This document shows positions 1-7,746 of a stretch of 64,000 nt of DNA, piece after piece. Origin of the DNA: Pseudooceanicola pacificus (lineage in GTDB: Bacteria > Pseudomonadota > Alphaproteobacteria > Rhodobacterales > Rhodobacteraceae); NCBI RefSeq assembly GCF_009789075.1, contig NZ_WNXQ01000006.1, positions 124,001-188,000 of the forward strand, read 5' to 3'. Position 1 is the stretch's first letter; the number at the start of each line of letters is the position of its first letter. Made by a program: the position numbers and the translations under genes. Under the pieces are notes generated by a model that ran no database searches, was not told the DNA's origin, and worked only from the letters and a program-made list of their open reading frames with translations.

Positions 1-291
1 CACCTGGTCGAGGTGGTCCTTGTCGTAGAGCCTGCGGATGACAACCGTTTCCACCACCGCCCCCGCCAGCGCCGCCGCCGCCAGCGCCGCGGCCAGCGCC
101 AGCAGGAAGGAGCCGGTTGCCGCCGCCACCGCCGCCGCGGCAAAGGCGCCAACCATGTAGAGCGAGCCATGCGCCAGGTTGATCAGCCCCATGACGCCAA
201 AGATCAGCGTCAGCCCGGCGGCCATGAGGAACAGCATCACCCCCGATTGCAGGCCGTTCAGGACCTGTTCGGCTATCAGGATCGCGGACAT
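1..291 (-). CDS. Branched-chain amino acid-type ABC permease (LivH family), 5' part only
   Basis: These are the first 97 residues of an inner-membrane permease of the LivH (hydrophobic amino acid uptake) family; the gene runs off the left edge. The start MSAILIAEQV is followed by a hydrophobic segment ending in GLTLIFGVMGLINLAHG, the characteristic N-terminal block of LivH proteins, then an Ala-rich second helix and VVIRRLYDKDHLDQV. It lies 78 nt downstream of the binding-protein gene on the same strand and would form the membrane channel with a LivM partner and LivG/LivF ATPases outside the window. The family is clear. The substrate is not, because this family also carries amides, urea and aromatic acids. 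Confidence 0.85.
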   Translation of the reverse strand, partial: MSAILIAEQVLNGLQSGVMLFLMAAGLTLIFGVMGLINLAHGSLYMVGAFAAAAVAAATGSFLLALAAALAAAALAGAVVETVVIRRLYDKDHLDQV

Positions 292-316
292 GATGTCAGG
301 AAACGGGGCCGGCGAG

Positions 317-337
317 GGCCCGGCGCAGGGCCGGGCC
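317..337 (-). promoter_or_regulatory. Intercistronic GC stem-loop between binding-protein and permease genes
   Basis: A perfect 8-bp inverted repeat, GGCCCGGC (317-324) and GCCGGGCC (330-337) with a 5-nt loop, lies between the stop of the binding-protein gene at 370 and the permease start at 291. There is no T-run on the minus strand. It therefore looks like a stabilising or attenuating hairpin that protects the upstream mRNA rather than a full terminator. The role is inferred from position. Confidence 0.5.
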
Positions 338-369
338 ACCGGATGTCGTCACGAAACCGCCGCGCAGGC

Positions 370-1503
370 TCACATCTTGCACTGGTCGACGTATTCGTTC
401 GCGCGGTCGGTCATCGCGGTGCCGACGATCTTGTTGGTGAAGACGTCGCCTTCCTGCACCACCTCGCGGACATAGATGTCCTGGATCGGATGGCGGTTCG
501 GCGCAAAGGAGAACTTGCCCCGGACGCTGTCGAAATCGGCCTCCATCAGGGCGGCACCAAATGCGGCATCGTCATTCACATCGGCCTTGTCGATGGCCGA
601 AAGCAGCAGGTTCGCGGTGTCATAGCCCTGCGCGGCATAGATCGAGGGCAGGCGGTCGTATCTGGCGCTGAAGGCTTCGACAAAGGCGGCGTTGGCCGGG
701 GTGTCGATGTCCTTGGACCAGCTCGACGTGTTCTTGACCCCAAGCGCCGCGGCGCCGATAGCCTGCAGGATGCCCTGGTCGAACGAGAAGGCGGGACCCA
801 CCACCGGGATTTCCAGCCCGCTGTCGGCATATTGCTTGAGGAAGGAAATCCCCATCCCGCCGGGCAGGAAGAAGAACACCGTATCGGCGCCCGAGGCGCG
901 GATCTGCGCGATCTCGGCGGCATAATCCGTCTGGCCCAGCTGGGTATAGACCTCGCCCGCCAGATCGCCCTCGAAGAAGCGCTTGAAGCCGGTCAGGCTG
1001 TCCTTGCCCGCCGGATAGTTGGGCGCGAGGATGAAGGCGGTCTTGTACCCGGCCGAGGTGGCATAGGCGCCGGCGGCCTCGTGCAGGTTGTCGTTCTGGT
1101 AGCTGACCGAGAAGTAATTCGGATTGCAGCCCGGCCCGGCCAGCTGCGCAGGCGCGGCATTGGTCGACAGGTAGAACAGGCCCTGACCCACGGCCGAGGG
1201 CACGACGGCCATCGCGAGGTTCGACCAGACGATGCCGGTCAGCACGTCGACCTTGTCGGACTGGATCATCTTGTCGGCGATCTGCACCGCCACGTCGGGT
1301 TTCTGCTGGTCGTCCTCGACGATCACCTCGACATCGTCGCGCCCCGCCTGCTCGATCGCCAGCATGAAGCCGTCGCGGGTGTCGATGCCCAGCCCGGCGC
1401 CGCCGCCCGAAAGCGTGGTGATGAGGCCGACCTTGACCTCGGCCTGAACGGGTGCGGCCAGAGCGGCCACCACGGTGGCCAGTGCCATCGCCTTGAATCT
1501 CAT
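370..1503 (-). CDS. Periplasmic binding protein of branched-chain-type ABC importer
   Basis: This 377-residue protein begins with a Sec signal peptide (MRFKAMALATVVAALAAPVQA, cleavage near residue 21) and continues EVKVGLITTLSGGGAGLG, the usual opening of type I periplasmic ligand-binding proteins of the LivJ/AmiC family. The body shows the expected pattern of an N-lobe, a hinge and a segment near residue 290 with YAAQGYDTANLLL, typical of the C-lobe. It delivers ligand to the permease whose gene follows at 291. The ligand cannot be read from sequence. The Lrp-type domain gene 36 nt upstream hints at an amino acid or a related nitrogen compound. Confidence 0.85.
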   Translation of the reverse strand: MRFKAMALATVVAALAAPVQAEVKVGLITTLSGGGAGLGIDTRDGFMLAIEQAGRDDVEVIVEDDQQKPDVAVQIADKMIQSDKVDVLTGIVWSNLAMAVVPSAVGQGLFYLSTNAAPAQLAGPGCNPNYFSVSYQNDNLHEAAGAYATSAGYKTAFILAPNYPAGKDSLTGFKRFFEGDLAGEVYTQLGQTDYAAEIAQIRASGADTVFFFLPGGMGISFLKQYADSGLEIPVVGPAFSFDQGILQAIGAAALGVKNTSSWSKDIDTPANAAFVEAFSARYDRLPSIYAAQGYDTANLLLSAIDKADVNDDAAFGAALMEADFDSVRGKFSFAPNRHPIQDIYVREVVQEGDVFTNKIVGTAMTDRANEYVDQCKM

Positions 1504-1539
1504 GTCTTGTCCCTTTTCCTGTCGTCTTGGCCCGTGTCC

Positions 1540-1776
1540 TCAGAACGCCTTGAAGGTCAGCGTGGTCAGCGACCGTTCGATGCCCTCGATCTGATGCACG
1601 GTTTCGTTGATGTATTTCCCGATGTCCTCGCCATCCTCGATGTAGATCTTCATCAGCAGGTCATAGTCGCCGCTGGTGGAATACAGTTCGGAATGGATTT
1701 CCTGCAGCGCGATGTCGCGGGCCACCTTGTAGGCTGTGCCCGGCCTGCAGCGGATTTGCACAAAAACGCATTGCAT
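1540..1776 (-). CDS. Stand-alone Lrp/AsnC ligand-binding (RAM) domain protein
   Basis: This is a 78-residue protein that aligns by eye only with the C-terminal effector-binding domain of Lrp/AsnC regulators: MQCVFVQIRCRPGTAYKVA at the start, a central SGDYDLLMKIYIED strand pair, and GIERSLTTLTF at the end. The helix-turn-helix half of a normal 150-residue Lrp is absent, so it should not bind DNA by itself. Related stand-alone domains form dimers or higher oligomers and bind amino acids. It sits immediately upstream of the binding-protein gene on the same strand, probably in the same transcript. It could sense the imported amino acid or modulate a full-length Lrp elsewhere; that role is inference. 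Confidence 0.8.
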   Translation of the reverse strand: MQCVFVQIRCRPGTAYKVARDIALQEIHSELYSTSGDYDLLMKIYIEDGEDIGKYINETVHQIEGIERSLTTLTFKAF

Positions 1777-1792
1777 CGGTGGTCTCCCTTGG

Positions 1793-1858
1793 TTGCGCCG
1801 CGCCGGTGGTCCGGCATCCGGGCAGCGACGATAGTGCTGGTCCGGCGCGGGGGCGCAA
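1793..1858 (-). promoter_or_regulatory. Long stem-loop upstream of the RAM-domain gene
   Basis: The left arm TTGCGCCGCGCCGG (1793-1806) pairs with CCGGCGC (1842-1848) and GGCGCAA (1852-1858), leaving a 3-nt bulge (1849-1851) and a 35-nt loop. On the minus-strand transcript it ends about 16 nt before the RAM-domain start codon and follows the GST stop by about 45 nt. It may be a GST terminator, a leader structure or an RNA-stability element. There is no T-run, so simple intrinsic termination is not obvious. Confidence 0.45.
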
Positions 1859-1902
1859 GGGGGCAGGGGAATTTTCTTGGCCCGCGACCCGGTGCGGCAG
1901 GG

Positions 1903-2625
1903 TCAGACGAAGGGGGCGAAATCGGCCCGGGCAAAGGCGGGCCGCGCGGTGAGCGCCTGCCACCAGGCGGCGACCTTGGGCCGGGCGGAGGGAGAGAGCG
2001 CCTCGGGTGCGATCTCTTCGTCGATGCGGCGGACGAAGGGCGCGGTGGCGATATCGGCCAGCCCGTAGCGCCCGCCGATCAGCCCGTCGCCCCGGATCAT
2101 CCCCTCCATTCGGTCGAGCATGACCAGCAGGTTGGCGCGGGCCTCGTCCAGCTCGGCCTCGGTATAGGGCTCCCTGGCGGCGCGGCGCCAGGCCTCCTTG
2201 CGCTCGGCGCTCGGGACCTTGGCGATCATCGCCTGGAATTCGGCCTCGGTCATCTGCGCAGCGCGCTGCGCCAGGCCGTGGCGCCAGTTGAACTTGATCA
2301 GGTTGCCGATCAGCCCGTCGACATAGCGGATCCAGTTGCGCATCAGGGCCAGGTCATAGGCATCGCGCGGGCGCAAAGGCGGATCGGGGAAGACGGCGTC
2401 GAGATATTCGCACATGGTCCCGCTTTCGTGCAGCGGGCGGCCGTCATGGATCATGCAGGGCACGACGCCCATCGGGTTGATCTTCAGATAGGCTTCGGAA
2501 TGCTGTTCCTGCCGCGACAGGTCGATCACCCGCGCGTCGTAGGCCAGGCCCTTTTCCTCGAGGCACAGGCGCACCCGGCGCGAGGCGCTGGATTTCGGCG
2601 AGTGGTAGAGGACGATCCCAGTCAT
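1903..2625 (-). CDS. Glutathione S-transferase family protein
   Basis: The 240-residue protein starts MTGIVLYHSPKSSASRRVR, a thioredoxin-fold N-terminal domain of the GST family, with the conserved cis-proline region INPMGVVPCMIHDG and the ESGTMCEYLD helix (residues 50-75). An all-helical C-terminal domain follows (about 90-230), with the GLADIATAPFVRRI motif typical of GST C-terminal domains. It would bind glutathione and act in detoxification or in an isomerase or dehalogenase reaction. It is divergent from the CoA-transferase gene at 2836, so the two may share a control region. The start is chosen because it opens the thioredoxin fold; longer in-frame extensions upstream have no such homology. 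Confidence 0.85.
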   Translation of the reverse strand: MTGIVLYHSPKSSASRRVRLCLEEKGLAYDARVIDLSRQEQHSEAYLKINPMGVVPCMIHDGRPLHESGTMCEYLDAVFPDPPLRPRDAYDLALMRNWIRYVDGLIGNLIKFNWRHGLAQRAAQMTEAEFQAMIAKVPSAERKEAWRRAAREPYTEAELDEARANLLVMLDRMEGMIRGDGLIGGRYGLADIATAPFVRRIDEEIAPEALSPSARPKVAAWWQALTARPAFARADFAPFV

Positions 2626-2835
2626 GGCGGGTTTCCCGTGGCGGCATCCGGTTGGCGCGACGGTATCGGCGGGGTGCCACGGCGCGCAAGGCGGCGGTGG
2701 CGCGGGGGCGGGCGATAATACATACGGGAATTGCGCGACCCCCGGCTTGCCGCATGGCCACGGACCATGCCGGATCGGGGTGACGCGCCGGATTTTGCAC
2801 GCCACACTGCCCCGCATCGTCAAGGAGGACACCGC

Positions 2836-4005
2836 ATGACCCCGCTGCCGCTCGACCGTTTCCGCGTGCTGGACCTGACGCGCATCCGGTCCGGCCCGAC
2901 CTGCGTCAAGCAGTTCGCCGACTGGGGCGCCGACGTGATCAAGATCGAGCCGCCGCAGGACGACACCGGCTATGGCAACCGCGACACCTCGGATTTCCAG
3001 AACCTGCACCGCAACAAGCGCTCGCTGACGCTGGATCTGAAGACAGACGCCGGGCAGGAGGTGCTGGGCCGGCTGATCGACGGCGCCGATGTGCTGGTCG
3101 AGAATTTCCGCCCCGGGGTCAAGGACCGCCTCGGCCTGGGGTGGGAGGCGCTGCATGCGCGCAATCCCCGGCTGGTGCTCGGCTCGATTTCCGGCTTTGG
3201 CCAGACGGGGCCCTATGCCGAGCGGCCGGGCTTTGACCAGGTGGCGCAGGGCATGGGCGGGCTGATGTCGATCACCGGGTTGCCGGGGCAGGGGCCGGTG
3301 CGCGTGGGCGTTCCGATCGCCGACCTGGCCGCCGGGCTGTTCTGCGCCATGGGCATCCTGATGGCCCTGCTGGACCGCGAGCGCACGGGCGAGGGCCGTT
3401 GGGTGCAGTCGAGCCTGTTGCAGGCCCAGATCGGGATGCTGGATTTCCAGGCCGTGCGCTGGCTGATCGACGGCATGGTCCCGGAACAGGCGGGCAACGA
3501 CCATCCGACGGCGGTGCCGATGGGGGTCTATCCGACCGCCGACGGGGCGATGAACATCGCGGTGAACGGGGCGCGGATGTGGCGTTCCTTCTGCGATGTG
3601 ATCGGGCGGCCCGACTTGTTCGACCATCCCGATTACGCCACGCCCAAGGGCCGGTCGGCCAACCGCGTGGCGCTGAATGCCGAGATTTCCGCCATCACCG
3701 CCACCCGCAGCGTGGCCGAGCTGACCGAGGCGCTTTTGCAGGCGCAGATCCCCTGCGGGCCGATCAACCGGATGGACGCGGTCTTTGCCGATCCGCAGGT
3801 GCAGCATCTGCCGGTGGTGGCCGAGGTGACCCATCCCCGCAACGGGGTGCAGCGTCTGCTGGGCCAGGCCTTTCAGGTGCACGGGATCGAACCCGCGATG
3901 CGCTCGGCCACGCCCGACATGGGGCAGCATACCGACGAGGTGCTGGCCGAGATCGGCTATGATCCCGACCAGATCGCGGCGCTGCGTTCCGCCGGCGCGG
4001 TCTAG
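2836..4005 (+). CDS. CaiB/BaiF (class III) CoA-transferase
   Basis: This 389-residue protein of the formyl-CoA transferase/carnitine CoA-transferase family moves CoA between acyl groups. It opens PLDRFRVLDLTRIRSGPTCVKQFADWGADVIKIE, interrupted here only for length, and carries DVLVENFRPGVKDRLGLG near residue 95 and SISGFGQTGPY near 120, all hallmarks of the family. The start is fixed by a strong AAGGAGG ribosome site 7 nt upstream. Length is normal. The gene is divergent from the GST gene and its stop overlaps the convergent efflux permease by 4 nt. The acyl substrate is unknown. Confidence 0.88.
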   Translation: MTPLPLDRFRVLDLTRIRSGPTCVKQFADWGADVIKIEPPQDDTGYGNRDTSDFQNLHRNKRSLTLDLKTDAGQEVLGRLIDGADVLVENFRPGVKDRLGLGWEALHARNPRLVLGSISGFGQTGPYAERPGFDQVAQGMGGLMSITGLPGQGPVRVGVPIADLAAGLFCAMGILMALLDRERTGEGRWVQSSLLQAQIGMLDFQAVRWLIDGMVPEQAGNDHPTAVPMGVYPTADGAMNIAVNGARMWRSFCDVIGRPDLFDHPDYATPKGRSANRVALNAEISAITATRSVAELTEALLQAQIPCGPINRMDAVFADPQVQHLPVVAEVTHPRNGVQRLLGQAFQVHGIEPAMRSATPDMGQHTDEVLAEIGYDPDQIAALRSAGAV

Positions 4006-5138
4006 TCCAGCGTCTGGCGATAGCGCCGGATCGCCACGGCGACCACGACCAGCAGGATCAGCGCGATGGCCGTCAGATTGCCGGTGATGTCGGCCAGGCC
4101 CGCGCCCTTGAGCATGACCTTGCGGATCAGGCGCAGGAAATGCGTGGCCGGGATCACCGTGCCGATGGCCTGCGCCCAGCCCGGCATGGCGGCAAAGGGG
4201 AACATGAACCCCGACAGCAGGATCGTCGGCAGCAGGGTGAAGAACGAGATCTGCATCGCCTGCATCTGGCTGCGCGCCACTGTCGAGATCAGGAAGCCGA
4301 GCGACAGGTTCACCACGATGTAGAGGTTGAACCCGACAAAGAATGCCAGGGTCGACCCGGTGAAGGGCACGCCGAACAGCAGCCTTGCCGCCAGGATGAA
4401 GACCAGCGTCTGAACATAGCCGACCAGCACATAGGGGGCGATCTTGCCGGTCATCACCTCCAGCGGGCGGACGGGGGTGGCGATCAGCGTCTCCATCGTG
4501 CCGCGTTCGCGTTCGCGCACGATGGCGACGGCGGTGATCATCACCATGGTCATCGACAGGATCACGCCCAGCAGGCCGGGCACGATGTTGATCGAGGTGT
4601 CGCCCTCGGGGTTGTAGGCGCGGTGCACCACCACGCCAAAGGGCGCGGGGCCGGCCGTGCTGGCGGCCAGCGGGCCGGTCATAGACGCGGCGATGGCGTT
4701 GTTCACGATCGCGGTCATCGCGCCGGCGGCCCCGCCCACGGCGGTCGGGTCCGATGCATCGGCGGCAAGCAGGATGTCGGGCGACAGGCCGCGCAGGATG
4801 TCGCGTTCGAAATCGGGCGGGATGACCACCACGAAATTTGCCGTGCCGTCGCGCAGGACCCGGTCGCCCGCGGCGGGGCCGGTGACGACACCCTGGAAAT
4901 CGAAATAGCTCGAGGTTTCCATTTCCGCCAGGATCGACCGGGTGATCGGCCCCTCGTCCCCCATCTCGACCAGGGTGGGCAGGTGGCGCGGGTCGGAATC
5001 GATGGCATAGCCAAAAATCAGCAACTGCATGATCGGCACGCCGATCATCATCACGAATGTGACCCTGTCCCGCCTCATCTGCACGAATTCCTTGGACAGC
5101 ACCGCCAGGAACCGGCCAAGGGAAAACCGCAGCCTCAT
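4002..5138 (-). CDS. ABC-2 type efflux permease
   Basis: The 378-residue membrane protein resembles YbhS/YhhJ-type ABC-2 permeases. It has one N-terminal helix after RDRVTFVMMIGVPIMQLLIFG, a large periplasmic domain (about 55-185), then five hydrophobic segments (about 190-370) with the conserved cytoplasmic stretch RERERGTMETLIATPVRP. It is the last gene of a TetR-HlyD-ATPase-permease operon, with ATGA overlap to the ATPase, and would export a small molecule with the ATPase and the periplasmic adaptor. Only one permease gene is present, so a homodimer is expected. The start at 5138 is set by the overlap. Confidence 0.88.
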   Translation of the reverse strand: MRLRFSLGRFLAVLSKEFVQMRRDRVTFVMMIGVPIMQLLIFGYAIDSDPRHLPTLVEMGDEGPITRSILAEMETSSYFDFQGVVTGPAAGDRVLRDGTANFVVVIPPDFERDILRGLSPDILLAADASDPTAVGGAAGAMTAIVNNAIAASMTGPLAASTAGPAPFGVVVHRAYNPEGDTSINIVPGLLGVILSMTMVMITAVAIVRERERGTMETLIATPVRPLEVMTGKIAPYVLVGYVQTLVFILAARLLFGVPFTGSTLAFFVGFNLYIVVNLSLGFLISTVARSQMQAMQISFFTLLPTILLSGFMFPFAAMPGWAQAIGTVIPATHFLRLIRKVMLKGAGLADITGNLTAIALILLVVVAVAIRRYRQTLD

Positions 5139-6073
5139 GACGCCGCCCCGGCGAAATTGTCCGCCGCCCCGCCCATCAGGTAGATGAAGGCCTCTTCCAG
5201 CTCGGCCTCCTTGCGCTCCCACCTGTGGGAGCCGTCCTTGCCGTAGCGTGCGGCCAGCGCGTCCAGCGCCGCCTTGTCGGTGCCCGAGACATGCAGCACC
5301 GCGCCGAAGCGGGCGACCTGCGCGACGGCCTCTTCCTGCCGCAGCCGGGCCTCCAGCGCCGAGATGTCGTTACCCGTGACGCGATAGGTGTAGAGCCCGA
5401 TCATCTCTGGGATTTCGCGCGCGACGCCGGAAATCAGTTTCTTGCCATAGGCGATATAGGCGATGAAATCGCACTGGATCGCCTCGTCCATGTAATGGGT
5501 CGAGACCAGAACCGTGACGCCCCGGGCCGAGAGTTTGCGGATCTCGTCCCAGAAGTCGCGCCGGGCCTTGGGATCGACACCGGCGGTCGGTTCGTCCAGC
5601 AGCAGCAGTTCGGGGTCGTGGATCATGCAGGCCGCCAGCGCCAGACGCTGCTTCCACCCGCCCGACAGGGTGCCGGCGTATTGGGTCGCCCGGTCGGCCA
5701 GCCCCAGGTCGTCAAGCGCCGCGCGCACACGGTTGCGCCGGTCGCGCACGCCGAACATGCGGGCGATGAAATCGAGGTTCTCACGGATTGTCAGGTCTTC
5801 GTAGAGAGAGAATTTCTGCGTCATGTAGCCCACCCTCTCCTTGATCCGGGCCTGTTCGGTCAGGATGTCGAAGCCAAGGCAGGACCCCTTGCCCGCGTCG
5901 GGAGTGAGCAGGCCGCACATCATGCGGATGGTTGTCGTCTTGCCCGAGCCATTGGGCCCGAGAAAGCCGTAGATCGCGCCGCGCGGCACCTGCAGGTCGA
6001 AGTGATCGACCACCGCCCGCCCGCCATAGCGCTTGGTCAGGCCGGTGACCGTTATCGCGGGGGCGTCGGTCAT
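5135..6073 (-). CDS. ABC-2 efflux ATPase
   Basis: A 312-residue single-domain ATPase of the drug/polysaccharide export (CcmA/YbhF-like) family. Walker A is GFLGPNGSGKTTTIRM near residue 40, the signature is TLSGGWKQRLALA near 140, and Walker B is LLLLDEPTAGVD near 160, followed by the H-loop STHYMDEA. The signature has W in place of the usual Q (GGWKQR), which is common in this export subgroup. It overlaps the adaptor gene upstream and the permease downstream by 4 nt each, fixing its start at 6073. It would energise the ABC-2 permease. Confidence 0.9.
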   Translation of the reverse strand: MTDAPAITVTGLTKRYGGRAVVDHFDLQVPRGAIYGFLGPNGSGKTTTIRMMCGLLTPDAGKGSCLGFDILTEQARIKERVGYMTQKFSLYEDLTIRENLDFIARMFGVRDRRNRVRAALDDLGLADRATQYAGTLSGGWKQRLALAACMIHDPELLLLDEPTAGVDPKARRDFWDEIRKLSARGVTVLVSTHYMDEAIQCDFIAYIAYGKKLISGVAREIPEMIGLYTYRVTGNDISALEARLRQEEAVAQVARFGAVLHVSGTDKAALDALAARYGKDGSHRWERKEAELEEAFIYLMGGAADNFAGAAS

Positions 6074-7020
6074 GGCGCCACGTGCAGCGTCAGCGGCTGG
6101 CCCGGCAGCAGGCCCTGCGGGTCGATCAGCCGCGCCTCGGCCCGGAACACCAGGCGAGAGCGTTCCTCGCGGCTGTAGATGATCGGCGGCGTGTATTGCG
6201 GCGAGGAGGCAAGCCGCGTGACCTGCGCGCTCAACCCCGGGGCGCAGCCCGAGCATGTCACCTGCAGCACCTGCCCGACGGCGATGCTGGCGCGCTGCGG
6301 TTCGGGGACGAAGAACAGCGCCTTGAGCGTGTCGGGCGGCAGGATCGAGACGACCGGTGCCCCGGCGGCGGCGACCTCTCCGTCGCGGTAGAAGACCTTG
6401 TCGACATAGCCGGGCGAGGGCGCTTCGACCACGCGGTCCTCCAGCGCGGAACGGGCATCGTCGCGCTTGGCCTCTGCGGCCTCGAAACTCGCCTCGGCCG
6501 CGATCCGCTGGGCGTCGCGGGCGGGCAGCCTGGCAACCTGCAGTTCGGCCTCCAGTTGTTCGACCTTGGCCTTGGCGCTTTCATGGGCGGTGCGGTCCGA
6601 ATCGACCCGCGCCGCCGACACCGCGCCCGAGATCAGCAGCCGTTCGGACCGTTCCAGCGTCAGCGCCGCCAGCCGCTCGTCGGCCTGGGCCTGTTCGAGA
6701 GAGGCGCGGATCACCTCGATTTCCTCGCTCCGGCTGCCGCTGGAGAGGTTGGCGAGGTTGGCCTTGGCCACGGCCACCTCGGCCTCGGCCGCGCGCAGGG
6801 TGGCGAGCTGATGTGCATCCTCCAGCCGGAACAGCACGTCGCCGGCTTGCACCGTCGTGCCTTCGACCACCTCGATCCGCGACAGGCGGCCCGCTGCGGC
6901 GGGGGCGACATAGACGTAATCCGCCTCGGCATAGCCGTTGTAGCTGGCCGGCCCCTCCTCGGCGAGCGAGGGGAAGACCGCGGCGAGGACCCCGATGACC
7001 TGTCCGTAGATGTCGCTCAT
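6070..7020 (-). CDS. HlyD-family periplasmic adaptor of ABC-2 efflux system
   Basis: The 316-residue adaptor has the split lipoyl-like domain (AAAGRLSRIEVVEGTTVQAGDVL near 40-65, continued near 205 with PSPGYVDKVFYRDGEVAAAG), flanking a long Ala/Glu-rich coiled coil (about 75-185) and a beta-barrel C-terminal part. It resembles YbhG/YhiI adaptors that link inner-membrane exporters to an outer-membrane channel. The N-terminus (MSDIYGQVIGVLAAVFPSLAEEG) is only weakly hydrophobic and lacks a basic residue before it, so its membrane anchor or export signal is unclear. Its start overlaps the TetR gene stop. Confidence 0.85.
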   Translation of the reverse strand: MSDIYGQVIGVLAAVFPSLAEEGPASYNGYAEADYVYVAPAAAGRLSRIEVVEGTTVQAGDVLFRLEDAHQLATLRAAEAEVAVAKANLANLSSGSRSEEIEVIRASLEQAQADERLAALTLERSERLLISGAVSAARVDSDRTAHESAKAKVEQLEAELQVARLPARDAQRIAAEASFEAAEAKRDDARSALEDRVVEAPSPGYVDKVFYRDGEVAAAGAPVVSILPPDTLKALFFVPEPQRASIAVGQVLQVTCSGCAPGLSAQVTRLASSPQYTPPIIYSREERSRLVFRAEARLIDPQGLLPGQPLTLHVAP

Positions 7021-7667
7021 GCCGCGGGCTCCCTTTCCGGGGCCAGCCCGGCCCAGAGGATTTGGATGTGATTGTCCACCAGCCGCTGCATCTGCAGGCC
7101 GCCACCGGGCCGGATGTCAAAGACCTCGGACAGCAGGATGTGCACCAGCACCGGCCCGATGACAGTGCGCGCCGTCAGCTCGGGGTCGACGGGGCGGATA
7201 TGCCCGCCCTCGACCCCCTGGCGCAGCAGGGCGGTGATCGCGGGCAGGGCGCGGTCCAGGACCGAGCGGCGAAAGTTTTCGGTGATCCCCGGGGCAAGTC
7301 GCGATTCACGCAGGACGATCAGCGGAATCGCCCAGACCGGTCGCACCGTCATCATCGTGGCGATGTTGCGCAGGAATTCGGCCAGCAAGGGGCGGGGATC
7401 GCCGCGAAAGCCGCTCATCCGGTCAAAGGCGTCATCGACCACCGGGTTGATGGTCCGCCCGACCAGCCCCTCAAGGATCGCCTCTTTCGAGCGGAAATAG
7501 AGATAGACCGCGCCTTTCGACAGCCCCGCCCTGGCCGCGATCTGGTCGACCGTCGTGCTGGCAAAGCCCTGTTCCGAAAACAGGACCAGCGCGGCATCCA
7601 TCACCTCGTCGGGGCGATCCTCGGCGCGGCGGCGGAACTTGGGCTCTCGGGGTTCATTGTCTGACAT
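7017..7667 (-). CDS. TetR-family repressor of the efflux operon
   Basis: The 216-residue regulator has an N-terminal helix-turn-helix (about 18-65) with the TetR signature TTVDQIAARAGLSKGAVYLYF and a helical ligand-binding C-terminal domain. It is the first gene of the efflux operon, overlapping the adaptor gene by 4 nt, and a perfect palindrome starts 11 nt upstream of its start codon. The likely circuit is autorepression together with repression of the exporter, relieved by the exported compound, as in many TetR/efflux pairs. The ligand is unknown. Confidence 0.92.
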   Translation of the reverse strand: MSDNEPREPKFRRRAEDRPDEVMDAALVLFSEQGFASTTVDQIAARAGLSKGAVYLYFRSKEAILEGLVGRTINPVVDDAFDRMSGFRGDPRPLLAEFLRNIATMMTVRPVWAIPLIVLRESRLAPGITENFRRSVLDRALPAITALLRQGVEGGHIRPVDPELTARTVIGPVLVHILLSEVFDIRPGGGLQMQRLVDNHIQILWAGLAPEREPAA

Positions 7668-7677
7668 TGATAATACG

Positions 7678-7695
7678 TAACTGACTGGTCAGTTA
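7678..7695. promoter_or_regulatory. TetR operator (perfect 18-bp inverted repeat)
   Basis: TAACTGAC (7678-7685) and GTCAGTTA (7688-7695) form perfect 8-bp arms around TG. The site is 11-28 nt upstream of the TetR start codon, in a short AT-richer stretch where the promoter must lie. Length and symmetry fit a TetR dimer site. Confidence 0.8.
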
Positions 7696-7746
7696 TGTAC
7701 AACAGAAATTCCATGCGCCCTCCGGCGGCGGGCGGCCGGGGTCATG

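Noticed and set aside
13-2718. A 901-codon open frame on the plus strand over the Liv-type and GST genes.
   Set aside because: It is antisense to genes with clear family motifs, is rich in Arg, Gly, His and Gln as expected from GC-rich shadow frames, and matches no family.
2626-3930. N-terminal extension of the GST frame on the minus strand.
   Set aside because: The first residues of the thioredoxin fold start at 2625; the extension is antisense to the CoA-transferase gene and has shadow-frame composition.
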